41,662 bases of DNA from Alphaproteobacteria bacterium (GTDB taxonomy: Bacteria > Pseudomonadota > Alphaproteobacteria > RF32 > CAG-239): contig JAFTWG010000023.1 in NCBI GenBank assembly GCA_017465405.1, positions 1-41,662 of the forward strand. The letters run 5' to 3'. Below the pieces are notes generated by a model, which saw nothing but the letters and a program-made list of their open reading frames with translations, was not told the DNA's origin and made no database searches. The first letter of the stretch is position 1, and every line of letters starts with the position of its first letter. Of this stretch, positions 34,452 to 41,662 are shown in pieces. Position numbers and translations under genes: made by a program.

Positions 34452-36643
34452 CCCAAAAGCCATCGTTGATTTGTACTATCATATTAACCGTTATACTGTG
34501 TATTTTTTCGATTTCTTATGCTCAAGAAAACGAAAAGAAAATTCCTATTTATTTTAGTGCCGATGAAGTTGAAGAAAACTCAAAAACCGGAGTTATTATA
34601 GCAAAAGGCGATGTAAACATTAACCGCAACGGAGTTACATTAAAAGCAGATAAATTAACTTATGACAGACAAAACGATATTCTTACGGCCGAAGGAAATG
34701 TTAGTGTTATGCAACCCGATGGAACGGTTGTTTTTTCTGAATACGCCCGTTTATCAGAAAAAATGTCAAAGGCAACAATAACTGAAGTAAAAGCAATTTT
34801 AGCCGATAAAAGCCGTGTAGCAGCTCAAAGAATAAAACAAACAGCAAACAAAGACAAACACTTTTTCTATGCTGTATATTCACCTTGCGATGTATGTGAA
34901 AACAATCCCAATCCTCTATGGTCAATAAAAGCACGCAAAATAACTCATGACGCAAGCAATAATGATATATACTATCGCAGTGCATTTTTATCATTTAAAA
35001 ACGTTCCGGTTTTATACACTCCGTTTATGTCGCACCCCGATCCGTCTGTCAAAAGACGAAGCGGTTTTTTAGCCCCCTCGCTTGCCAGCAATAACTATTT
35101 GGGGACTGCGGTAGAATTACGTTATTTTATCAATATATCAGATCATGAAGATATATTGTTTACACCTGTTTTCAGTAGTGACCAGGACATTGTGTTAGGC
35201 GGTCGTTATAGAAAAATGTTATATAATGGCAAACTTGACGTGTCCGGTTCGATAATGAAAGATAAAGATACAGACGAATTTAGAGGAAATATCGTTGCCA
35301 AAGGACGCTACGAAATAAACGACCTTTGGATAGCTAAAATGGATATTAATTACGCGTCTGACGGAGCATATTTAAAAGATTTATCATTACCCGGAAAAAC
35401 CGAAACTTGGCTAACCTCTAAAGTATCGGCAGAGAGATTTGATAATCGGAACTATGCAAGTATCGAAGGATATTCTTATAAACTGGTAAGTCACTCATTG
35501 AGAACTTCAGATATAGATACATACAAACAAAGAGAATATAGCAAACCTTATATTTTGCCTTTGGCTACATATGAATATATCAGCGACAGCAACTCTATCG
35601 GTGCATATTTTAAAAATACTTTTAATGTTGCTTCGGTTTATCGAGAACATGATGAAACTCAAACCCAACGAGCAACAATGATAAATTCTTGGAATTTGCC
35701 GTACACCAGCCCATTTGGTGAAAAATATCGTTTTACCGCCTCATTGAAATCTGATTTATATTATGTAGATGATTACTTTAATAATAAAAATGAAAATTAT
35801 ACCGGTGCAGTCGGCAGAATTTTCCCGCAATTAGGTATGGAATGGAGATTACCCTTTGTTAAAGCAACAGAAAGTTCTCGACAAATTGTTGAGCCCATAA
35901 TTGTTGCAGTAGCGGCACCGAATGGAGGAAACAATACAGACAAAATACCTAATGAAGACAGTTTAAATGCCCAATTTGATGATAGCAACATATTAAATTT
36001 AGACCGCTATGCCGGATACGACAGAAACGATACGGGAAGCAGAATCAGCTATGGATTTAATTGGAGTGCATACGGAAATGTATTAGGAAGAACATCTTCA
36101 TTTTTCGGACAAACCTATTATCTGAAAAAAGATGAAAGTTACGCTCAAACACTTGGAAACGATTCGCACTTTAGTGATTATGTCGGAAGAATTTTTTCTG
36201 CCCCTAATTCTTACATTGATTTCAATTATCGTTTTCGTCTTGATAAAAATGATTTCAGTATGAAATACAACGAAATAAATACCCGTATCGGAACTTCGAT
36301 GTTATCCGCATATATTTCATTTATTTCAATCAAAGGAAGGGATAAAGACGGAGCGGATTCAGGGTTGTACTTCTTTGATGACTACAAAGAAAGAAAAGAA
36401 TTATACACCTCTTTAAGAGCAAAATTATCTAAAGATTGGAGCTTAACCATTTATAACCGCCAAGATTTGTCAGACAGAGACATTTCATTGGAACATGGCG
36501 GAAAATTAATTTATGAAGATGAGTGCTTTAAATTGATATTCAATACACATAAATATAATTCAACCGATCCTGATTATGATGACGGCTATGAATTTTCAGC
36601 AACATTTCTGCTCAAAACATTGGGCGGTATAGGTTCAGAATAA
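34448..36643 (+). CDS. lptD: LPS-assembly outer-membrane protein LptD
   Basis: 731 residues. It forms the outer-membrane barrel that inserts LPS. A signal peptide covers residues about 1-26 (ILCIFSISYAQ). The LptA-like jellyroll domain follows (about 35-140: GVIIAKGDVNINRNGVTLKA, LTAEGNVSV). The LptD barrel domain follows, with VPVLYTPFMSHPDPSVKRRSGFL, the OstA_C signature. The Cys pair in YSPCDVCEN lies just after the jellyroll. The C-terminal strand ends without a canonical Phe. SurA, encoded next, is the chaperone for this class of protein. Confidence 0.93.
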   Translation: MTQKPSLICTIILTVILCIFSISYAQENEKKIPIYFSADEVEENSKTGVIIAKGDVNINRNGVTLKADKLTYDRQNDILTAEGNVSVMQPDGTVVFSEYARLSEKMSKATITEVKAILADKSRVAAQRIKQTANKDKHFFYAVYSPCDVCENNPNPLWSIKARKITHDASNNDIYYRSAFLSFKNVPVLYTPFMSHPDPSVKRRSGFLAPSLASNNYLGTAVELRYFINISDHEDILFTPVFSSDQDIVLGGRYRKMLYNGKLDVSGSIMKDKDTDEFRGNIVAKGRYEINDLWIAKMDINYASDGAYLKDLSLPGKTETWLTSKVSAERFDNRNYASIEGYSYKLVSHSLRTSDIDTYKQREYSKPYILPLATYEYISDSNSIGAYFKNTFNVASVYREHDETQTQRATMINSWNLPYTSPFGEKYRFTASLKSDLYYVDDYFNNKNENYTGAVGRIFPQLGMEWRLPFVKATESSRQIVEPIIVAVAAPNGGNNTDKIPNEDSLNAQFDDSNILNLDRYAGYDRNDTGSRISYGFNWSAYGNVLGRTSSFFGQTYYLKKDESYAQTLGNDSHFSDYVGRIFSAPNSYIDFNYRFRLDKNDFSMKYNEINTRIGTSMLSAYISFISIKGRDKDGADSGLYFFDDYKERKELYTSLRAKLSKDWSLTIYNRQDLSDRDISLEHGGKLIYEDECFKLIFNTHKYNSTDPDYDDGYEFSATFLLKTLGGIGSE

Positions 36644-36654
36644 AGGAGCTAAAA

Positions 36655-37743
36655 ATGATAAAATTATTTACATTTCTTTTCGTGTTAGCAATTTCTTTTT
36701 CAGCCAATGCACAATTTGCCCCCGGATATGCACCACGATATGATGAACCGGAAGAGCAGACAGAAGAAACATCTGCTTATGAACAAGAAGAACAGTCTTC
36801 TGTTTTTCAATCTGCTCCTGTTGTTGCAGTTCCTCAAGCTGCACCTGAACCTGTAGTTCCGAAAACAATCCAAAAACCGACACCATATGTAGGAAATCTA
36901 CGTATTTTAGCCACCGTAAACGGGGAAATCATTACTACCGAAGATATAAATCATCGTGTCAGAGCTTTTTGTATGACCACAGGAATACCATATAATGAAC
37001 AAACAAAATTGCTCATTATTAACAAGGTTATGCAAAATACTATTGATGAAAAATTAAAACTGCAAGACGCAATAAAAAACAAGATTGATATAACCGAAGA
37101 AGAAATAGACAATGCGGTTAAAAACTTTGCTTTAAGCAACAACTCTTCTCCTGAAAAGTTAAAACAAGCATTCAAAGAATATGGTGTCAGCGAAGAAATA
37201 TTCCGCGAACAAATGAAAAGCGATTTAGGTTGGGTTCGTTTAGTTCGTAACAGAACATCTTTTGATACTGTTACCGAAATTGAAATTCAAGACGCTCTTG
37301 AATTGGCAAAAAAAGATATTAGCAAAGAAAAATATATGGTATCCGAAATTGTTATCAGCAAAAACGATGCCCGAAACATTTATGACCTATCCAGAACCTT
37401 GCGCCAAGATCCTCGTTTTGAAATGTATGCAGCACAATTTTCACAAAGCCCGAGCGCATCAAGTGGCGGTCGTTTAGGTTGGATAAATGTAGGACAGCTT
37501 CCTGAAGAATTAGATAAAAAATTACAAACAATGTCGAGCGGCGATGTATCGGATCCGATTTTATATAATGGTTCATACCATATTTTGAAAGTAGAGAAAA
37601 AGTTCGATCCCGAAAAAGATAAAATGCCCGATCCGACAGCAGCCGAAATTGAAGATTTACTTCAAGGTCAAAAGACCGAACGTTTTGCCTCAAAACATCT
37701 CCAATATTTAAGACAAAAGGCTTCCATTGAATTGAAAGAATAA
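36655..37743 (+). CDS. surA: Periplasmic chaperone/peptidyl-prolyl isomerase, SurA-like
   Basis: 362 residues. It escorts unfolded outer-membrane proteins through the periplasm. Signal peptide 1-20 (SFSANA, cleavage before QFAPG). A Pro/Gln/Glu-rich linker (20-75) precedes the SurA N-domain (about 85-215: RILATVNGEIITTEDINHRV, VMQNTIDEKLKLQDA). A single parvulin domain follows (about 222-320: KYMVSEIVIS, QFSQSPSASSGGRLGWI, GSYHILKVEKK), so it has one PPIase domain where E. coli SurA has two. It follows lptD by 11 bp with AAAGGAG before the ATG. Confidence 0.9.
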   Translation: MIKLFTFLFVLAISFSANAQFAPGYAPRYDEPEEQTEETSAYEQEEQSSVFQSAPVVAVPQAAPEPVVPKTIQKPTPYVGNLRILATVNGEIITTEDINHRVRAFCMTTGIPYNEQTKLLIINKVMQNTIDEKLKLQDAIKNKIDITEEEIDNAVKNFALSNNSSPEKLKQAFKEYGVSEEIFREQMKSDLGWVRLVRNRTSFDTVTEIEIQDALELAKKDISKEKYMVSEIVISKNDARNIYDLSRTLRQDPRFEMYAAQFSQSPSASSGGRLGWINVGQLPEELDKKLQTMSSGDVSDPILYNGSYHILKVEKKFDPEKDKMPDPTAAEIEDLLQGQKTERFASKHLQYLRQKASIELKE

Positions 37744-37745
37744 AA

Positions 37746-38570
37746 ATGCTTCCGACACTGCGAGAAACTGTTGATTTTTATGGCCTAATGGCCAACAAAG
37801 CATTAGGGCAAAATTTTTTGCTCGACAGTAATATTACCGATAAGATTATACGCCGCAGTCTTGCAAAACAAGAAATTTCAAATTTCAACAATTTTAATAT
37901 TATTGAAGTAGGTCCCGGACCGGGGGGATTGACCCGTTCTATTTTACAAGAAAATCCAAAGTCTTTAACTGTTGTCGAAATGGATTCTCGTTGTATAAAA
38001 ATAATGGAAGATTTGCGACCGGAAACAGACTCCCCGATGAACATAATTAACGGTGATGCATTAGAATTTGATATAAAAGAGAATACATCAGCACCAAGAC
38101 AAATAATCAGCAATTTGCCTTATAACGTATCTGTTCCGCTGTTGATAAAATGGTTGCAAGAAATAAAAAATATATCGGCTATGACTTTGATGTTTCAAAA
38201 AGAAGTTGCCGAGAGAATTATGGCACCTACACATTGCAAAGATTATGGCAGAGTATCGGTTATAGCTCAACTGACTTGTCAAATAGATAAACTTATGGAC
38301 TTAAATCCGGAGTGTTTTACACCGGCTCCTAAAATTTGGTCAAGTGTTTTACTGTTTCGTCCGTTAAACAATGCAATAAACAAAGAAGAAATTGCCAAAG
38401 TTGAAAAAATCACTTCCTTAGCTTTCGGTCAACGTCGTAAAATGTTACGTCAAAGCTTAAAATCATTATCCGGCATAAATGAAAAATTGGAGAAACTAGG
38501 GATTTCTTCTACCTGTAGGGCCGAAGAACTTACTCCCCAACAATTTTTAGATTTGTCACGGCTGTTCTAA
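37746..38570 (+). CDS. rsmA: 16S rRNA (adenine-1518/1519) dimethyltransferase
   Basis: 274 residues. It dimethylates two adjacent adenines in the 3' hairpin of 16S rRNA using S-adenosylmethionine. Motifs: NKALGQNFLLDSNITDKII, the SAM loop EVGPGPGGLTRSIL, VEMDSRC, GDALEFD and catalytic NLPYNVSVPLL. The C-terminal helical domain has FGQRRKMLRQSLKSL. It starts 2 bp after surA. In many alphaproteobacteria pdxA lies between surA and rsmA; it is absent here. No clear terminator follows. Confidence 0.97.
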   Translation: MLPTLRETVDFYGLMANKALGQNFLLDSNITDKIIRRSLAKQEISNFNNFNIIEVGPGPGGLTRSILQENPKSLTVVEMDSRCIKIMEDLRPETDSPMNIINGDALEFDIKENTSAPRQIISNLPYNVSVPLLIKWLQEIKNISAMTLMFQKEVAERIMAPTHCKDYGRVSVIAQLTCQIDKLMDLNPECFTPAPKIWSSVLLFRPLNNAINKEEIAKVEKITSLAFGQRRKMLRQSLKSLSGINEKLEKLGISSTCRAEELTPQQFLDLSRLF

Positions 38571-38586
38571 TTTTGTCAAAATTTTG

Positions 38587-38615
38587 TTGATTAATAAAAA
38601 AAATAGTGATATACA
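38587..38615 (+). promoter_or_regulatory. Candidate promoter of the 181-aa orphan
   Basis: TTGATT (38587-38592), 17-bp spacer, TATACA (38610-38615), 44 bp before the ATG at 38660. Confidence 0.45.
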
Positions 38616-38659
38616 AACATCGCTACAGATAATTATTAACCAATTAAATACAACTTTCT

Positions 38660-39205
38660 ATGAACCAAAAAGATGTTTACAAAGTTTTTGCCCAAAAATT
38701 GGGGGTGAAACAAATGAGTTTGCAAGATTCCAAACTCTCGGACGGGAAGATTTTCATTGAGTATTTCAAGCAGGTTTTTCGCCTCATAAACAAAGAGATA
38801 CTCGGTAACCGACACAACCACAATCCTACGGAAGAGTTTTCAAACAAATCCGTCAGCCCGTGGAGTTACCTCAATCCCGATGCAAGTCTCCTCGATTTTG
38901 CCAGATTGTTGGCTATTCCCGCAAGCAGAAGTGCCGCAAACATTCGTGCACAGTGCACCAAGCCTCGTGTTACCAAAGATTTTCTCAAATGTTTTTTAGC
39001 TACTCAGCTGGAAAAAGACATTAAAGAAATCGACCTTAACATGAAGGTAAGAGAAATTCGCTTGCCGGTAGCAAATTACAACAAGCATTCTTGGGTAACA
39101 TTCATCAGATGGTGTGAAACTATCGGTTTTAAGGGACATCCCGAAAATCTCGATGACCTCGCCGATATAACTGTCGATGAGCTCTTCGATTTTTGGACCA
39201 GTTAA
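38660..39205 (+). CDS. Hypothetical protein, 181 aa
   Basis: I do not recognise this family. It is 181 residues, soluble, with no signal peptide and no membrane segment. It looks largely alpha-helical, with a basic middle (IPASRSAANIRAQCTKPRVTK) that could contact nucleic acid, and an acidic C-terminus (NLDDLADITVDELFDFW). No known motif is present. The start has no convincing SD; ATG 38714 is an alternative. It appears to be a single-gene unit between rsmA and the right autotransporter, with its own promoter candidate and a strong terminator. Codon use looks somewhat more GC-rich than rsmA. Confidence 0.7.
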   Translation: MNQKDVYKVFAQKLGVKQMSLQDSKLSDGKIFIEYFKQVFRLINKEILGNRHNHNPTEEFSNKSVSPWSYLNPDASLLDFARLLAIPASRSAANIRAQCTKPRVTKDFLKCFLATQLEKDIKEIDLNMKVREIRLPVANYNKHSWVTFIRWCETIGFKGHPENLDDLADITVDELFDFWTS

Positions 39206-39222
39206 TCCCAAATCCGCAATTC

Positions 39223-39252
39223 AAAAAACCTTCGAAAAATCGAAGGTTTTTT
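39223..39252 (+). terminator. Terminator of the 181-aa orphan
   Basis: AAAAAACCTTCGA (39223-39235) pairs with TCGAAGGTTTTTT (39240-39252) around AAAA, followed by more T. It insulates the autotransporter upstream region. Confidence 0.9.
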
Positions 39253-39390
39253 TATTTTAGCTAAATAATTTTATATAAAAACTGAAAAAATTGCAAAAAA
39301 ATGGTGTGGTTTTGTGATTGTAAGAAGAAAAACGCTAAATTTTTATTATGTTAAAACAATATATTATGAGTGTACTTGTTCCGATTATAT

Positions 39391-39467
39391 GTACATTTAT
39401 TTGAGTCAGAAAAAATCTTCTGTAAGCCTTGGTTTTTGGTATTGATTTTTGACTCAAATAAATGTAC
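39391..39467. promoter_or_regulatory. 77-bp palindromic element, candidate invertible switch (copy 2)
   Basis: The ends are a perfect 18-bp inverted repeat, GTACATTTATTTGAGTCA at 39391-39408 and its complement at 39450-39467. The centre carries AAGCCTTGGTTTTTGGT (39424-39440) then TTGATTTTTG (39442-39451), here in the same sense as the gene. In copy 1 (2263-2339) the same core is antisense to its gene although the flanks are in gene sense. Both copies align without gaps over 77 bp on the plus strand. Confidence 0.78.
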
Positions 39468-39477
39468 GTTTAATTAT
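39449..39477 (+). promoter_or_regulatory. Possible promoter formed by element plus flank
   Basis: TTGACT (39449-39454) lies in the right arm, with a 17-bp spacer and AATTAT (39472-39477) in the fixed flank, 26 bp before the ATG. The equivalent -35 position in copy 1, in its present orientation, reads GTGTTC, a poor match; after flipping it would read TTGTTC. So element orientation could set promoter strength. Confidence 0.3.
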
Positions 39478-39503
39478 GTTTAAACTAAACCGGAGATTTC
39501 CCG

Positions 39504-41662
39504 ATGAAATACAATGCATTCCCCATTCTTTTAGCCACCACATTTTTATCAACACCCGCAGTTACACAGACTGTGCCGGAAATTAATGCCGACTACCTGA
39601 ATAGTCTGACCGGAGAAAAAGTTACCTGGGAAGAAGAAACCGCAAGCAGAGAGGATACAGTACAAATCGGCGATAAATTTTACAAATACACCTACCATAA
39701 ACCCAGTACTTATACCGAAACATCAACGAATGTTAGTACAATGATATCGGATATAACCAACGTTGTGTTTAATTCGTCAGGTATATCTTTGAGCTCGAAT
39801 GATTACTCTTCCTTTAATATAATGGCAGATTTTTTAGGCGGTAGAGGAGGTTTTGCTATCAATGTTGCTTATGGTGCTAAAGTAGGAGCGATTAATGGTG
39901 TTTTTATAAACTGTCATGGAGTTCTTAATTTATATAATGGTGCAAATGTTAATAATATTACAGGAAATTTTATAGACAATTTCGTATCTTCAAGTGGAGG
40001 AGTTATTAGTGTTAGTCAAGGTAGTAATGTAAATAATATTGCTGGAAATTTTATATATAATCACGCAGCGAAATATGGGGGAGCAGTTTATTTTTCTGAA
40101 GATTCTTATGTTTACAGTTATCTGAACTTAAACAATACCATACAAGGAAATTTCTTAAATAATTGGGTGGAAATATATTCCGGTTCAAATTTAGCATTAG
40201 GAGGAGCTATTTATAAATATGCTAACAGATATATAGGAACTGGTCAATATGCATATATAGATACCAAATTTAGTTCTGATTCAGGTGTTCTTTTTTTTAC
40301 TGAAAATTATACGAAAGACTTAATAAGAGGAAAAATTTATAATGCTATTTTTCTCAGTAGTGTCTATAAAGAATCTGGTGTAACTTCGTTTAATACATCT
40401 AATAATGGTGCATGGGTAATCAACGATAATATAGAAGGTGGTAATAACACTAATACATCTATTTCTTACATTAATAATAGTTATAAACTTTATTTCATAG
40501 GAAATGATACTATTGATACCGAACTTGGCACTACAACACAATATATCAATATGAACAACGCTATTATCAATGCCGGAGAAGTTAAGGTCGAAAACACAAC
40601 TCTGCGTTTCGGTAATTATCAACACGAGGATAAGACCGCTAAAAACTGGAATGGTAAAGGTAAGTTTATTGCTTCACTAAATTCTGACGGAACAGAAAAT
40701 CTTAAGGCAGATTCAGTAACTTCACTGACCTTGAATAATGCCGTATTTGATATATCTAACGGATATTTAGAAACAATAAAATTAAAGAAACTTACTTCAA
40801 CCGAAAATACATCTAACTTTATTCATCTAGATGTGAATGTTGAAAAGATGGAATCAGATATTATCAATGTCAAAGGTGATGTTGATGGAGGAACCAAACT
40901 TATAATTCATGCCACATCTGATAAAGATATTAGAGGTAGAGGAAAAATTCTGTTTGCAGAATCTTTTGGAGATACTAAAGGTGGCGAAACATCATTTGAA
41001 GTAGCTCGTGTTTACAAAAGTCCGTATTTGTACGATGTAATTTATGAAGGAGTTAAAAATACTTCAACCCCAACAGAATCAAAGGACAATACTTGGTACT
41101 TTGAAATGAACGATAAAGAAAATCCTAATAAAGAACAAGATCCTGTTGATCCAAATCCCGATGTTCCAAATATTGATGACAATATTCCTACTCGACCATT
41201 GAGTCCGATAGAAATTGCACCGGAAATTATCGGGTTTGAAGCGGTGACATCTGCCGGTTTAGCACAAACGAACGGAATGGTTTATAATATTATGCGTAAA
41301 GTAGGAATAAGTAAATTATATTGTAAAGGTTGTGGTTTCTATGACTATAACTGGGATGGCAAACCTTTCCATAATGCTTGGGTAGATACAACCTACAACG
41401 GCTTGACAATCGAAGCTCCGGTAGAGATTGAAGCAAAAGTATGGGGTATTGAAGCCGGTTCAGATATTCAACACGATTTGAATAATAAACTCGGTATATT
41501 CGTATCTTATCGTCAAGGTAACTACGAAATGGACGGTAAAGGCGAAAAATATTACTCCACAATCGGAAGTGAAATCGATATCGACAGTTATTTAGCCGGT
41601 TTATATTATCGTTATGACCATAATAACTGGTATGCTTTTGCTACTGCTTATGCCGGAATGCA
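39504..41662 (+). CDS. Autotransporter adhesin, 3' end cut by window (copy 2)
   Basis: The frame is open from the ATG at 39504 to the window edge, 719 residues. Signal peptide MKYNAFPILLATTFLSTPAV is followed by TQTVPEINADYLNSLTGEKV, closely similar to copy 1. The passenger differs: residues about 130-260 hold four looser units such as NVNNITGNFIDNF and NNIAGNFIYNHAAKYGGAVY, and the remainder predicts beta-helix. A linker with Asn/Pro/Asp repeats (about 545-570) leads to the barrel, nearly identical to copy 1, including SKLYCKGCGFYDYNWDGK. It should be a type V secreted surface protein. Upstream, the candidate invertible element is in the opposite orientation to that of copy 1. Confidence 0.87.
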   Translation, partial: MKYNAFPILLATTFLSTPAVTQTVPEINADYLNSLTGEKVTWEEETASREDTVQIGDKFYKYTYHKPSTYTETSTNVSTMISDITNVVFNSSGISLSSNDYSSFNIMADFLGGRGGFAINVAYGAKVGAINGVFINCHGVLNLYNGANVNNITGNFIDNFVSSSGGVISVSQGSNVNNIAGNFIYNHAAKYGGAVYFSEDSYVYSYLNLNNTIQGNFLNNWVEIYSGSNLALGGAIYKYANRYIGTGQYAYIDTKFSSDSGVLFFTENYTKDLIRGKIYNAIFLSSVYKESGVTSFNTSNNGAWVINDNIEGGNNTNTSISYINNSYKLYFIGNDTIDTELGTTTQYINMNNAIINAGEVKVENTTLRFGNYQHEDKTAKNWNGKGKFIASLNSDGTENLKADSVTSLTLNNAVFDISNGYLETIKLKKLTSTENTSNFIHLDVNVEKMESDIINVKGDVDGGTKLIIHATSDKDIRGRGKILFAESFGDTKGGETSFEVARVYKSPYLYDVIYEGVKNTSTPTESKDNTWYFEMNDKENPNKEQDPVDPNPDVPNIDDNIPTRPLSPIEIAPEIIGFEAVTSAGLAQTNGMVYNIMRKVGISKLYCKGCGFYDYNWDGKPFHNAWVDTTYNGLTIEAPVEIEAKVWGIEAGSDIQHDLNNKLGIFVSYRQGNYEMDGKGEKYYSTIGSEIDIDSYLAGLYYRYDHNNWYAFATAYAGM
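41217..41662 (+). repeat. Long inverted repeat, right copy (barrel-coding part)
   Basis: Near-identical to the minus strand of 1-465 and running off the window. Differences are scattered and mostly silent or conservative (for example CKGC, WDGKPFHNAW versus WDGEPFHNAW). Such similarity next to unrelated passengers suggests recent gene conversion or duplication with passenger exchange. Confidence 0.9.

Larger units (their letters stand above)
39301..39503 (+). repeat. Conserved upstream region of autotransporter copy 2
   Basis: It aligns with the minus strand of 2227-2430. The flanks on both sides of the 77-bp element are almost identical, including AGCGCT or its one-base variant, TTAAAACAATATATTAT, the GTTTAAAC palindrome and the SD-like CGGAGA. 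Only the interior of the element breaks the alignment. Together with 39253-39300 this fills the space between the terminator and the gene. Confidence 0.88.

Noticed and set aside
1..41662. Prophage, integrative element or tRNA-linked island
   Set aside because: No integrase, phage structural gene, transposase or tRNA gene was recognised anywhere in the window.

Overview
The window looks like chromosome of an AT-rich, Gram-negative alphaproteobacterium. Three things point there: the order rimP-nusA-ylxR-infB-rbfA-truB-rpsO-pnp with a YlxR domain fused to an L7Ae-like domain, an lptF-lptD-surA-rsmA envelope block, and outer-membrane autotransporters. I cannot name a species. No rRNA, tRNA, CRISPR array, integrase or transposase was recognised.

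Layout. Both ends hold truncated autotransporter adhesin genes facing outward (1-2226 on minus, 39504-41662 on plus). They share almost identical upstream regions, signal peptides and beta-barrels but have different passengers. Next to the left one lies a cluster of short dispersed repeats (2444-2636). The minus strand then carries ychF, pth, rplY, an orphan gene, a galU-like gene and a very large AsmA-like gene (to 10659). A divergent plus-strand operon follows (10800-15532): cytidine deaminase, purine nucleoside phosphorylase, deoC, deoA, a YfiH/PgeF protein and a peptidoglycan amidase. metG and a large unrecognised gene with a frameshift lie on minus (15547-21075). The plus-strand transcription/translation operon (21246-30252) sits behind a leader terminator. 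A tail-anchored orphan (minus), a membrane pyrophosphatase, the LPS/outer-membrane block lptF-lptD-surA-rsmA and another orphan gene complete the middle.

How the genes work together. The nucleoside operon would deaminate cytidines, split nucleosides by phosphorolysis and cleave deoxyribose-5-phosphate; phosphopentomutase, needed in between, is not here. The nusA-pnp operon couples transcription elongation, initiation factor 2, ribosome maturation and RNA decay. lptF, lptD and surA place LPS and fold outer-membrane proteins, a class that includes the two autotransporters.

Most notable. Upstream of each autotransporter, between flanks that are almost identical, lies a 77-bp element with 18-bp inverted-repeat ends. 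The central 41 bp is in opposite orientation relative to the gene in the two copies. This is the signature of a small invertible DNA segment, possibly a phase-variable expression switch. The two genes are also inverted copies around about 37 kb of core genome, so recombination between them could flip the whole block and swap passengers.
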